From IMG/VR virus record IMGVR_UViG_3300008266_012933, positions 1-27,287 of that record: a DNA stretch of 27,287 nt. One strand, 5' to 3'. The position numbers and the translations under genes were made by a program. The number at the start of each line of letters is the position of its first letter. Within the stretch, counting starts at the first letter, position 1. Shown piece by piece: positions 16,459 through 23,135 of this stretch. Below the pieces are notes generated by a model. The model was not told where the DNA came from. It searched no databases and worked only from the letters and a program-made list of their open reading frames with translations. This stretch comes from a virus.

Positions 16459-16912
16459 AACTTGCTGAGTTTCTTTCATGTTCATATACTTCTACTTTAG
16501 TGGCTTTAACTCTACCATCTGTTTCTTCTTTCAAGAATGCATTTATTACATAGTATAAATGTTCTGCAAATTTTTCACATCCAGTGGCAGGTAAAATTCT
16601 TAATTGAATTACACCATCTTCATCCATTTGTTTAAATTTCTCTAAATATGGATCATCTATAGCTACAATTGTAGTGTGGTCTAGTAAAAATGTAAAATAA
16701 TCTTTTGGAGACATACCTGCAATTTGTGTTTTTGCACGTTTCATACCTCCAAAATCCCATACCCAATTTCTTTCATCTAATTCGCCTTCGAACCATACTC
16801 TAAATGATACAGCATAACCATGTAAAAATTTACAGTGAGTACCATCTGCTTTCCATTGACGGAAACATGTACTAAATCCGTCAAATAATTTTGTTGAGTT
16901 AAATTTTGCCAT
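16448..16912 (-). CDS. queD: 6-carboxy-tetrahydropterin synthase-like protein (QueD)
   Basis: 154 aa. The PTPS/QueD fold is supported by THCKFLHGY (catalytic-type C27, H31), a long central WVWDFGGMKRAK, LDHTTIVAIDD (D78, H79) and a C-terminal VEVYEH glutamate. Two of the three usual zinc histidines are replaced: the H of F-x-A-A-H is F17 and the second H of HGH is Y33. The replaced residues sit in the pattern FSTCFRQWKA, which I believe is shared with a marine QueD-like subfamily, so it may be a lineage trait. The expected reaction is dihydroneopterin triphosphate to CPH4. It follows a 45-aa ORF with a 14-bp overlap and precedes queE. Confidence 0.88.
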   Translation of the reverse strand: MAKFNSTKLFDGFSTCFRQWKADGTHCKFLHGYAVSFRVWFEGELDERNWVWDFGGMKRAKTQIAGMSPKDYFTFLLDHTTIVAIDDPYLEKFKQMDEDGVIQLRILPATGCEKFAEHLYYVINAFLKEETDGRVKATKVEVYEHERNSASYGE

Positions 16913-17036
16913 CTTTTTTCTTTGTTGTTTTAATTACTGTACCTATTGTAGTTGGAAGTTCAATAGTAACATATTCAGGAAAGAACATGTTTAAACCTAT
17001 TCCTGTACAAAATGTAATTGTTTTTTTCTTTGCCAT
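16899..17036 (-). CDS. Tiny unknown protein between queC and queD
   Basis: 45 aa from the ATG at 17036, chosen because it carries the AAGTTATG context and lies after the queC stop; a longer reading from 17090 would overlap queC. It opens MAKKKTITFCTGIGLNMFFP and ends with a Lys-rich tail. It overlaps queD by 14 bp. Its C-x-x-x-x-N and hydrophobic pattern match nothing I know. Location inside the deazaguanine block suggests co-expression only. Confidence 0.6.
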   Translation of the reverse strand: MAKKKTITFCTGIGLNMFFPEYVTIELPTTIGTVIKTTKKKDGKI

Positions 17037-17070
17037 AACTTTTTGATGTAATTCCCAATCTATAATACAA

Positions 17071-17934
17071 CTATCCTTCATGATTTTCAAGTACTTTTGT
17101 TACTTCTTCTACTACATGTTCCCAACTTACAGGACCTGTTTCATCAGCATACATTACAGGATCTTTTCTTCCTAATTTAATAAATGCTTCTACACGTTCA
17201 ACAGATGAAGCTGATTTATAATCTGAAAACCATCCTCCTCTTTCTGCCATAACTCCATTTTTTAGTGGATTATATTCTATCCATGAATCTCCTTCACCCG
17301 GGATAAAGATTGGTTTATATGAAGTGTTTGTTCGTGAATATACTTCATCAAAATCTAAAAATAACTCTTTACATAATACTTCTCCATCTTGTAAAATGGT
17401 AAATTTATCACCTTCAAGGTAAGGTGTAAAGTAACCTACTTTTTCAGAACCCCAATTACCTACTCTAAAGGCATGGTCATCTGCATCTCTAAATTCTTGC
17501 CTGCAATCAGGATAAATTGCATGATCACCTGCATGTATTCCAAGTGCAATATCACACTGTTCACCTGTTTTTTCAGCGATTGAAAGTGCAACTGCTTGAA
17601 CAATAGAGGCAAATATTTTATTTCGATTTGGAACAACTGTTGCTTTCATATTTTCTTCAGCATAGTGTCCTTCAGGTACATCTTCTCCACCTGTTACAAG
17701 TGCAGAGTTAAGTAGATCTGTTAGTCCGTCTAATTTGATTTGGCGGTAACGGATAGGGGAATAGGTTTCATTAATATAATCTACTAATGATTGAGCACGT
17801 TCAAGCTCAACTCTATGTTTTTGCCCATAATCAAATGAAAGTGCAGTTACTGTATCGTACTCTTTCAAGCAACGAAGTAACAATGTGGAGGAATCCATCC
17901 CTCCAGATAAGGATACTACTACGTGTTTTGCCAT
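17071..17934 (-). CDS. queC: QueC-like 7-cyano-7-deazaguanine synthase, zinc cysteines absent
   Basis: 287 aa, about 55 longer than typical QueC. The adenylating PP-loop SGGMDSS (10-16), ALSFDYGQKH, VVPNRNKIF (100-108) and GIHAGDHAIYPDCRQEF are all QueC hallmarks. The C-terminal zinc site, normally four clustered cysteines, is absent: TNTSYKP (202-208) replaces the first, and SSVERVEAF (243-251) stands where CxxC-VERxEAF is expected. The only cysteines are C22, C127, C144 and C188. A roughly 30-residue insert with Trp and Gly (EGDSWIEYNP to RGGWFSDYK) sits there instead. It should convert CDG via the amide ADG to preQ0 with ATP and ammonia, but could stop at ADG or do another adenylation. It overlaps a 56-aa gene upstream. 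Confidence 0.85.
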   Translation of the reverse strand: MAKHVVVSLSGGMDSSTLLLRCLKEYDTVTALSFDYGQKHRVELERAQSLVDYINETYSPIRYRQIKLDGLTDLLNSALVTGGEDVPEGHYAEENMKATVVPNRNKIFASIVQAVALSIAEKTGEQCDIALGIHAGDHAIYPDCRQEFRDADDHAFRVGNWGSEKVGYFTPYLEGDKFTILQDGEVLCKELFLDFDEVYSRTNTSYKPIFIPGEGDSWIEYNPLKNGVMAERGGWFSDYKSASSVERVEAFIKLGRKDPVMYADETGPVSWEHVVEEVTKVLENHEG

Positions 17935-18089
17935 ATTTCGCTATTTAATTTTTTAAATTCTTCTTTTGTTAATCCTCTCATTAACATATACATTTCAAAG
18001 TCAATGTCCAAAAGTCTCCAATGGGCATACCATTCTTCTTTCCAAGTTTCACGAAACTTTTCAAATTCTTGTTTTGTTACTTTATCCAT
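17919..18089 (-). CDS. Small unknown protein, 56 aa
   Basis: It opens MDKVTKQEFEKFRETWKEEW; most of the protein appears helical, amphipathic and Trp-rich, with LTKEEFKKLNSEIW near the end. The start is two nucleotides after the upstream TAA, and the end overlaps the first codons of queC by 16 bp. The double junction supports a real gene. No family is recognised. Confidence 0.65.
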   Translation of the reverse strand: MDKVTKQEFEKFRETWKEEWYAHWRLLDIDFEMYMLMRGLTKEEFKKLNSEIWQNT

Positions 18090-18091
18090 AA

Positions 18092-18382
18092 TTAAAAAGG
18101 TAATTCATCATCATCAAGGTTTCCAGTCCAATCATGCCATTTAGGTAAAACATCTTCTATTTGGTTAGGTAAAACATCTTCCATTTGATTAGATTCTGGT
18201 TCTCTAAAACAAAATTCTAAGAAATCTTTAGGGTATAAATGTACAATACCTGTGTATTTTGGGTTATCAACTTCTCTAGTTTTAATTTCAATCCCTTGTT
18301 TTCTAGCTTCTACAGCTACTAGTGCACCTATTTGTCCACCTGCTGGTTTTCCTAGGTAATCATATAAACTTAAATATTCCAT
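18092..18382 (-). CDS. 96-aa phage protein with SSB-like acidic tail
   Basis: Domain of about 60 residues (YDYLGKPAGGQIGALVAVEA, then KYTGIVHLYPKDFLEFCF), a pattern I associate with small conserved phage proteins of unknown role. It is followed by an 8-residue unit occurring twice in tandem (NQMEDVLP, NQIEDVLP) and a tail ending DDDELPF, which matches the C-terminal tip of bacterial SSB proteins. No OB-fold is visible, so this is not an SSB itself. The tail may bind SSB-partner proteins. The start carries AAGTTATG. It follows the DpdA-like gene across a terminator. Confidence 0.7.
   Translation of the reverse strand: MEYLSLYDYLGKPAGGQIGALVAVEARKQGIEIKTREVDNPKYTGIVHLYPKDFLEFCFREPESNQMEDVLPNQIEDVLPKWHDWTGNLDDDELPF
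18141..18188 (-). repeat. Tandem 24-bp repeat inside the 96-aa gene
   Basis: Two adjacent 24-bp units (18141-18164, 18165-18188), differing at two positions. Each encodes NQ(M/I)EDVLP. A recent in-frame duplication lengthens the linker before the acidic tail. Confidence 0.85.
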
Positions 18383-18410
18383 AACTTGTTATTTTACATA
18401 AATATAAGAA

Positions 18411-18441
18411 GAAAAAATATGGACTCCAAATTAGAGTCCAT
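18411..18441 (-). terminator. Intrinsic terminator with stop codon in the loop
   Basis: Minus strand ATGGACTC, a 7-nt loop, GAGTCCAT (18419-18441), then ATTTTTTC. The TAA stop of the DpdA-like gene (18431-18433) lies in the loop, the same arrangement as at 5820. It ends the DpdA transcript, so the genes below it need another promoter. Confidence 0.85.
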
Positions 18442-19225
18442 TTATTTCTCTAAACATTTCAACATTAAAATTTACAAGATCTTCATTGACAAAATCAATA
18501 CTTGCATCTTGATATTTGTTCATGTTAGCGGATGGTTTTTTATACAATCCCATTCGTGTATATGGCATTTCACCAATTGCAGCCATAATTGGATTTGAAG
18601 TATCAATTGATTCTATACATTCAATGTTTTTATACATTCCAAATTCAATAGGAGATGCAGTTCCTAACAAATGTACACGATCAAATTTTGATAAAATTCT
18701 TTGTTCATATAAAGATGAAACCATTATAAAACGTCCAATTGCTTTACCTAAATCTTGATTTGGGTGAGGACAGATATCGTTGTAGTATGAAGCACCATAT
18801 GAATATGCTATCTTTTTATAACCTAAATCTTTATAAGTTACAGTACAAAGTAAAGCTTCATGCATGTTTTTTGCTTGTACTACAGCTACTTTCATTACTC
18901 CTTCAGGTAACTCTACCGTTGCCCATTGTCTTGCATTTCTAACTGAAGCATCTTTGTCTTCCCAGACATCAGGTACAATAAATTCATTTGGTTTAATTTC
19001 ATTTACCCAATACAATAAACGTTCTGTGTTGTATGCTTCTCCAAGTTCATGGAGTGAATTGTCCATTACAATGTAGCGGCCCATTTTCTTTGATTCGTAG
19101 AAGAAATTTCTATATTCTTCGTTTTCATCCATTAAATGGGGTAAACAATAGTCATAATCGTTAAAGTCTCTACTTTTTTCAAGCAGGCAAAATGGTACTT
19201 CGTGTGATATTTTTATTTTTTTCAT
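18431..19225 (-). CDS. DpdA-like tRNA-guanine-transglycosylase homolog (DNA deazaguanine transglycosylase)
   Basis: 264 aa. The TGT-type barrel pattern shows YIVMDNSLHELG (D55), FIVPDVWEDKD (D86), VAVVQAKN, a central HLLGTASPIEFG (185-196, like TGT LGxG-x-P) and ESIDTSNP (D208, where TGTs carry the nucleophilic Asp). DpdA enzymes exchange guanine in DNA for a 7-deazaguanine. At 264 residues it is a compact TGT-family variant without the zinc domain. The family subgroup cannot be told here. Linkage with folE, queD, queE and queC strongly supports this role. It has its own start after the 84-bp gene upstream and ends in a terminator. Confidence 0.8.
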   Translation of the reverse strand: MKKIKISHEVPFCLLEKSRDFNDYDYCLPHLMDENEEYRNFFYESKKMGRYIVMDNSLHELGEAYNTERLLYWVNEIKPNEFIVPDVWEDKDASVRNARQWATVELPEGVMKVAVVQAKNMHEALLCTVTYKDLGYKKIAYSYGASYYNDICPHPNQDLGKAIGRFIMVSSLYEQRILSKFDRVHLLGTASPIEFGMYKNIECIESIDTSNPIMAAIGEMPYTRMGLYKKPSANMNKYQDASIDFVNEDLVNFNVEMFREINGL

Positions 19226-19229
19226 AACA

Positions 19230-19478
19230 TTAATTTAATGCAAACATATATTCTTTTTCTTCAACCTCCACGCTATCTAAAGTAGAAAATCTATTAGCAT
19301 TGTATCCAATCCAACGCATGCCCCACTTTGTAGTTCCTTCATTTACTGCGCCTTTTATAATGTAAACTCGCTGATCTAGCGGGTTAATATATTCTTCTTC
19401 TATTTCATATTCTTGACCTTCTTTTAGAGCTGCTCCTAAAGGCAAGTTTTTATCATTTATACAAACTACTTTCTTCAT
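19230..19478 (-). CDS. Small phage protein, probable SH3-like fold
   Basis: 82 aa from the ATG at 19478, which overlaps the upstream lytic-transglycosylase stop as TAATG; an in-frame ATG 6 nt earlier is less likely. It opens KKVVCINDKNLPLGAALKEG, then EYEIEEEYINPLDQRVYII: an alternating strand pattern and a glycine-rich turn like small phage beta-barrel proteins. Its function is not known. It lies between the lytic transglycosylase and DpdA-like genes. Confidence 0.65.
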   Translation of the reverse strand: MKKVVCINDKNLPLGAALKEGQEYEIEEEYINPLDQRVYIIKGAVNEGTTKWGMRWIGYNANRFSTLDSVEVEEKEYMFALN

Positions 19479-20002
19479 TACCAATTAATTTTATGATTAT
19501 AAACTTTATGAGCATATCCATTTACACATGGTCTACCTGTGTTGTAACATCCAAATACTATTTTCCAATCTCCATACTTGTTATATAATTTACGAAGCAC
19601 TTTCATAGATGTTCTAACATTATATTCTATATCGTTTCGTAAACGTTCACGGGAAACATTGTCATGGTTGTTACTTCTAGCTGTAGATAACATAATTTGC
19701 ATAGGGCCTAACGCTCCTGCACTTGAACCTTGAGCATGGTTGTAGTTCCAATGAAACGGTCCTCTATACCCTGTTTCTGCACTAGCTATTCCAAAAGCAA
19801 AACGTAAAGGAATATCAAATGTATCTGCATACAGTTTAATATAGTTGTACATTTGAGTACATGAAGGTAAATCGCGTTGGATTATTTTTGGAATGCGTAT
19901 TTCTTGCTTTACCTCTGGTTCAGTGACTTGAACTACAGTAGTAACAGTGGTGGCAGCCGATATGACTGCCACAACACCTAGTTTTAGATTATTTAATATC
20001 AT
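19478..20002 (-). CDS. Membrane-anchored lytic transglycosylase (SLT type)
   Basis: 174 aa. An N-terminal hydrophobic segment (about 7-28) acts as signal anchor, placing the enzyme outside the cytoplasmic membrane. The SLT domain follows: catalytic Glu E76 in GIASAETGYRG, then SSAGALGPMQIM (95-104) and the C-terminal IVFGCYNTGRP-type motif. It cleaves peptidoglycan between MurNAc and GlcNAc to form anhydro ends. It is well away from the holin-endolysin cassette, so it could aid DNA entry or lysis; a virion or tail-associated role is also possible. It overlaps its upstream neighbour by 14 bp. Confidence 0.85.
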   Translation of the reverse strand: MILNNLKLGVVAVISAATTVTTVVQVTEPEVKQEIRIPKIIQRDLPSCTQMYNYIKLYADTFDIPLRFAFGIASAETGYRGPFHWNYNHAQGSSAGALGPMQIMLSTARSNNHDNVSRERLRNDIEYNVRTSMKVLRKLYNKYGDWKIVFGCYNTGRPCVNGYAHKVYNHKINW

Positions 20003-20303
20003 TGCCCTCTTGTTTAATACGACTTACATACATACTGAAAATTGTTTGGCCAATTTGATCAGAGTATACAATGTATTTCCCAGTAGCACGTTCTATCATG
20101 ATTAATTCGGAACTTTCGTTTACAGCAATTGAAATTTCTTCAGGTGAATAAGCATGTGCGTAAGGGTTTGTTGCAACCTCTTTTTTAATGCTTTGATTTT
20201 TTCCCATATAATTTCCAATTCCAAAACTTGCAGTTACTAAACCTGCTACTACAACATAGTTAAGGGTTTTTTTTCCTATTTCCATTAACTTTTCTTTATT
20301 CAT
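19989..20303 (-). CDS. Small single-pass membrane protein
   Basis: 104 aa from the ATG at 20303 (GTTATG context; an in-frame ATG at 20315 is the alternative). It has a basic head (MNKEKLMEIGKKTL), one transmembrane helix (about 15-31, VVVAGLVTASFGIGNYM) and an outside or periplasmic domain. Immediately beside and overlapping the anchored lytic transglycosylase, it may be a partner or spanin-type protein, but I see no lipobox or proline-rich spanin sign. Not recognised. Confidence 0.6.
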   Translation of the reverse strand: MNKEKLMEIGKKTLNYVVVAGLVTASFGIGNYMGKNQSIKKEVATNPYAHAYSPEEISIAVNESSELIMIERATGKYIVYSDQIGQTIFSMYVSRIKQEGNDIK

Positions 20304-20320
20304 AACATTTTTCATATAAC

Positions 20321-20575
20321 TTATTTTTTAGGGGTTTGTTTTTTATTTGGTTTTACTGTTTCTTTATGAATTTCTTTCCAAACATGTAATTCAGATTCAA
20401 AAGAATGTTTGTTTTCAGGTAATTTTTTAATTTTACCATGTTCTACAATTTCACCATCAGGGTAAATAGTTTTTGAAACTCGAATACGTTTTGAAGTTTC
20501 AACAGGTTTTTTACAAAGCACATTCATACCTCTTAAATAACTTAAAAACCTATACTTTAATCTTTTTTTCGTCAT
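20321..20575 (-). CDS. Small basic unknown protein
   Basis: 84 aa from the ATG at 20575, chosen for its AAAAGTTATG context. It opens MTKKRLKYRFLSYLRGMNVL and is Lys-rich throughout (KKLPENKHSFESELHVWKEI, then a Lys-Pro-rich tail). There is no hydrophobic segment. The upstream gap of 39 bp holds GTATATTGTATT, a possible early promoter. No known family. Confidence 0.6.
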   Translation of the reverse strand: MTKKRLKYRFLSYLRGMNVLCKKPVETSKRIRVSKTIYPDGEIVEHGKIKKLPENKHSFESELHVWKEIHKETVKPNKKQTPKK

Positions 20576-20614
20576 AACTTTTATTTTTATGAATACAATA
20601 TACAAAAAAATATT

Positions 20615-21037
20615 CTATTTTCCAAGTTCTCCTTTAGATTTTTCAACTAAAAGATTTTTTACCCTACTTCTTGCTTTTTCACCTAGTGGTATAGGATGTC
20701 CTTCTTCATCTATATGAACAAACTTGATATGTGTTTTTAAAACAACAGCTTGATTACCTGTATAGACGTTATGGGCTCTTGCTTCCATATATAAGTTAAT
20801 TGAAGAGTTCCCAATAGATTGGGGCCAACCGTAAATTTTAACTAATTGACCTTCACGAGCTGGTCTTTCAAAATTACATTGCTCAATTGAAACTGTTACC
20901 ATGCGAGGTGTATCACATAATTGCATTGCGTAACCTGCTGCTGAAGCGTCAATCCATGCTAGTAGCTTGCCACCGAATAGGTTACCGTGAAAACCTAAAT
21001 CGGATTTTTTAATTGGGTGTGAGTTTAGTAATTCCAT
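20615..21037 (-). CDS. Acyl-CoA thioesterase-like hotdog protein
   Basis: 140 aa, the size of YciA-type acyl-CoA thioesterases. The hotdog fold is supported by HGNLFGGKLLAWIDASAAGYA (the G-G-x-L-x-x-W-I-D helix with the catalytic Asp), VSIEQCNFERPAREGQLV and a VLKTHIKFVHID strand. Such enzymes hydrolyse acyl-CoA to free fatty acid and CoA. A thioesterase is unusual in a phage and may change host membrane lipids or CoA pools. It ends 3 bp before thyA's... stop side, so it is co-transcribed just after the small basic gene region and ahead in map order of thyA on the same strand. Confidence 0.8.
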   Translation of the reverse strand: MELLNSHPIKKSDLGFHGNLFGGKLLAWIDASAAGYAMQLCDTPRMVTVSIEQCNFERPAREGQLVKIYGWPQSIGNSSINLYMEARAHNVYTGNQAVVLKTHIKFVHIDEEGHPIPLGEKARSRVKNLLVEKSKGELGK

Positions 21038-21039
21038 TT

Positions 21040-22074
21040 TTAATTTGATAATGGTGCTTTAATGTGTGGATGTGCTTGATAGTCTTTTAATATAAAACCA
21101 TCTAACTCGTAATTATCAATATATGTTTCTTTTTCGTATTTGAAAAATAGTTTTGGTAATGGATATGGTTCTCTATTTAACTGTTCTTTTGCTTGTTCAA
21201 TGTGATTCAAATACAAATGTGTATCACCTAAGTTACCAATCAATTCATCAGGAACCATGTTCACTTCTTTTGCAATAATTTCAAGTAGTAGGCCATAAGA
21301 AGCAATATTGAATGGTAAACCTAAAAATGTATCTACTGAACGTTGATTCCACATTAAAGAGATTGCTCTAGTTGGGATGGTATTTTTATATTTTTCATAA
21401 TCCATTCCTGTATCTCCATACTTTTTAATATACAAATCAACTCTTTCTTCTCTATTCAACTCTCTTGTATAAACTTGAAATCCATAATGACAAGGTGGAA
21501 GAACCATTTGGTCTAATTCTCCAACATTCCACGCATTAACCATCAATCGTCTTGAGTCTGGGTTTGTTTTGAGGTCGTTTATTAGGTTTGTGATTTGGTC
21601 AAAATACAAATTATACCCATTGGCCAAATACTTCCCCCAACTTCTCCATTGTGCCCCATAAATTCTACCTAACTCACCCCACTTGTTAGCAAACTCATCA
21701 TCTGTTTTGATTTTGTTGATGAATTTATCTTTATTGATAATAAATTCTGTTTCACTATCTTCAGGTAATGAGTCTACGTATTTAGTAAAGTTTCTAACAT
21801 AGTTAGCAAAACAATCACCATCCCAAATATGACAATCATTATCAACAAGGTATTTGATGTTCGTATCACCACGCAAGAACCACATTAGTTCTGTTGCAAT
21901 AAGTCTGAATGGCATCTTCTTGGTTGTAATAAGAGGGAAACCAAGTTTCATATCATGTCGGATCTGTCTTCCAAATACAGCTAATGTACCTGTACCTGTT
22001 CTATCTTGTTTTTGTACTCCGTTATTTAAAATGTCTTTAAGGAGTTTAAGATAAGCATGTTCAATATTGTTCAT
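21040..22074 (-). CDS. thyA: Thymidylate synthase
   Basis: 344 aa, longer than the 264-aa E. coli enzyme. The active site is intact: N-terminal QDRTGTGTLAVFGRQ, WFLRGDTN, GELGRIYGAQWRSW, the catalytic cysteine C195 in LPPCHYGFQ, RSVDTFLGLPFNIASYG and the DTHLYLNH region. Extra segments occur at about residues 95-130 and near 205-235. It makes dTMP from dUMP with methylene-tetrahydrofolate. A 35-aa ORF overlaps its start by 14 bp, and the thioesterase gene follows 2 bp after its stop. Confidence 0.97.
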   Translation of the reverse strand: MNNIEHAYLKLLKDILNNGVQKQDRTGTGTLAVFGRQIRHDMKLGFPLITTKKMPFRLIATELMWFLRGDTNIKYLVDNDCHIWDGDCFANYVRNFTKYVDSLPEDSETEFIINKDKFINKIKTDDEFANKWGELGRIYGAQWRSWGKYLANGYNLYFDQITNLINDLKTNPDSRRLMVNAWNVGELDQMVLPPCHYGFQVYTRELNREERVDLYIKKYGDTGMDYEKYKNTIPTRAISLMWNQRSVDTFLGLPFNIASYGLLLEIIAKEVNMVPDELIGNLGDTHLYLNHIEQAKEQLNREPYPLPKLFFKYEKETYIDNYELDGFILKDYQAHPHIKAPLSN

Positions 22075-22168
22075 TGTTGTATTTTTTTCTTAAATATTCT
22101 GCATATGCTACTCGTCGTTTTGGTTTAATAAATAAAAAACCAAAGTTCATTTCAAACCATTTTATCAT
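22061..22168 (-). CDS. Tiny basic protein, 35 aa, coupled to neighbours
   Basis: It opens MIKWFEMNFGFLFIKPKRRV. The ATG overlaps the upstream stop as ATGA and the stop lies 14 bp inside thyA. The first half is hydrophobic and the second half very basic, so it may be membrane-associated. No family is recognised. Confidence 0.55.
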   Translation of the reverse strand: MIKWFEMNFGFLFIKPKRRVAYAEYLRKKYNNEQY

Positions 22169-22380
22169 AGTACTATTCCTTTTACTTGTTCATATTCAGT
22201 TGCGTTACACATTGATGGTTTATCATGTGGTCCATAATACCAAGCTGTGTTTACATTTAGGCAAACATTTTGGATTTCTGAAATTTCTGCGTAGTGGTAT
22301 CCACCTTCATAGCCAGGGGTAAAAACATGTAATTCAGGGTCTAACTCACTTAATTTTTCTATTAGCTCTTTTACTGTCAT
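22165..22380 (-). CDS. Small conserved phage protein (ELIEKLSELDP type)
   Basis: 71 aa. The opening MTVKELIEKLSELDPELHVF with GYEGGYHYAEISEI is the pattern of a widespread small phage protein of unknown function, usually with a hydrophobic strand and Gly-Gly turn. ATGA overlaps link it to both neighbours (upstream at 22377, downstream at 22168). Its role is unknown. Confidence 0.75.
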   Translation of the reverse strand: MTVKELIEKLSELDPELHVFTPGYEGGYHYAEISEIQNVCLNVNTAWYYGPHDKPSMCNATEYEQVKGIVL

Positions 22381-22625
22381 TTTATTAGATGTTTCTCTAA
22401 TATATTAAGAAGATTTTGAACTTCCTCGAATTTCCAAAAGCGGATTGGATCTTGTGTATTAAATACATCTACATACCATTGTCCATCTTCTCCAATTTCA
22501 TCACTTGCGCTTGAAATAAAGGACATTCCGTTTGTGATTTCATAAGCATAATAATGGTGGTCTCCATCCCAATCACCATATTCTTCTCTTTCGAATCTTA
22601 ATAACTGTACTTCTTTTTCTGTCAT
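22377..22625 (-). CDS. Small acidic phage protein
   Basis: 82 aa, with an aromatic and acidic first half (EREEYGDWDGDHHYYAYEIT), a strand-rich middle and a C-terminal helix (EEVQNLLNILEKHLIK). Its stop forms an ATGA overlap with the next gene and its start an ATGA overlap with the AT-hook gene. GTTATG start context. Not recognised. Confidence 0.65.
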   Translation of the reverse strand: MTEKEVQLLRFEREEYGDWDGDHHYYAYEITNGMSFISSASDEIGEDGQWYVDVFNTQDPIRFWKFEEVQNLLNILEKHLIK

Positions 22626-23131
22626 AACGTTTTATTTTTAGGTGGGCGACCTCTCCTTTCAACAGGTTTACCAGAGCGGTCAAATGTTTTTAAACAATAC
22701 ATATAAAATTCTTCGGTTGTGCCGTTAAAATTTGTAATATGATCTTCATATTCTTCTCCTGTCATTACAAATTCACGTAAAAAACCTTTTTTCAATTCAG
22801 CAAGCAAATCAACTTCAGTTTTATTAAAATCTTCCCACAAGCGTTTTCTACGAGCAAAATCAACACTATGTTTTTCATTCAATATTTGAATATCACCTCT
22901 GTATTCTTGATATTTTTGATTGATTTCAAGTTCACAAAATTGAGCTTGCCAATAAAAATGTGAAAATTCAAATTCTTTGTTTTGAATACGTTGTAAAAAC
23001 GTTGCTCCTTTAGGTAATGGTTTGTTTTTTGAGGCAAAACGTCTCCACCACATAAATTGATTGTAGTTAAGGGGTTGTAACTTTTTAATTTCTTTTAATA
23101 TAAGCTTAGGATCACTCGTTTTATATAACAT
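22622..23131 (-). CDS. Unknown protein with C-terminal AT-hook-like motif
   Basis: 169 aa from the ATG at 23131 (AGGTTATG context; an earlier in-frame ATG at 23167 would lie inside the next gene). It is mostly helical: KLILKEIKKLQPLNYNQFMW, then a long charged helix with a Lys/Arg and Trp pattern (HSVDFARRKRLWEDFNKTEV). It ends VERRGRPPKNKTL, an AT-hook core (R-G-R-P). Likely binds AT-rich DNA; no family is recognised. Confidence 0.7.
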   Translation of the reverse strand: MLYKTSDPKLILKEIKKLQPLNYNQFMWWRRFASKNKPLPKGATFLQRIQNKEFEFSHFYWQAQFCELEINQKYQEYRGDIQILNEKHSVDFARRKRLWEDFNKTEVDLLAELKKGFLREFVMTGEEYEDHITNFNGTTEEFYMYCLKTFDRSGKPVERRGRPPKNKTL

Positions 23132-23135
23132 AACC

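Noticed and set aside
20583-20610. Palindrome-like AT stretch (GAATA...TATTC) upstream of the small basic gene
   Set aside because: A 5-bp AT stem with a long loop; not convincing as terminator or operator.
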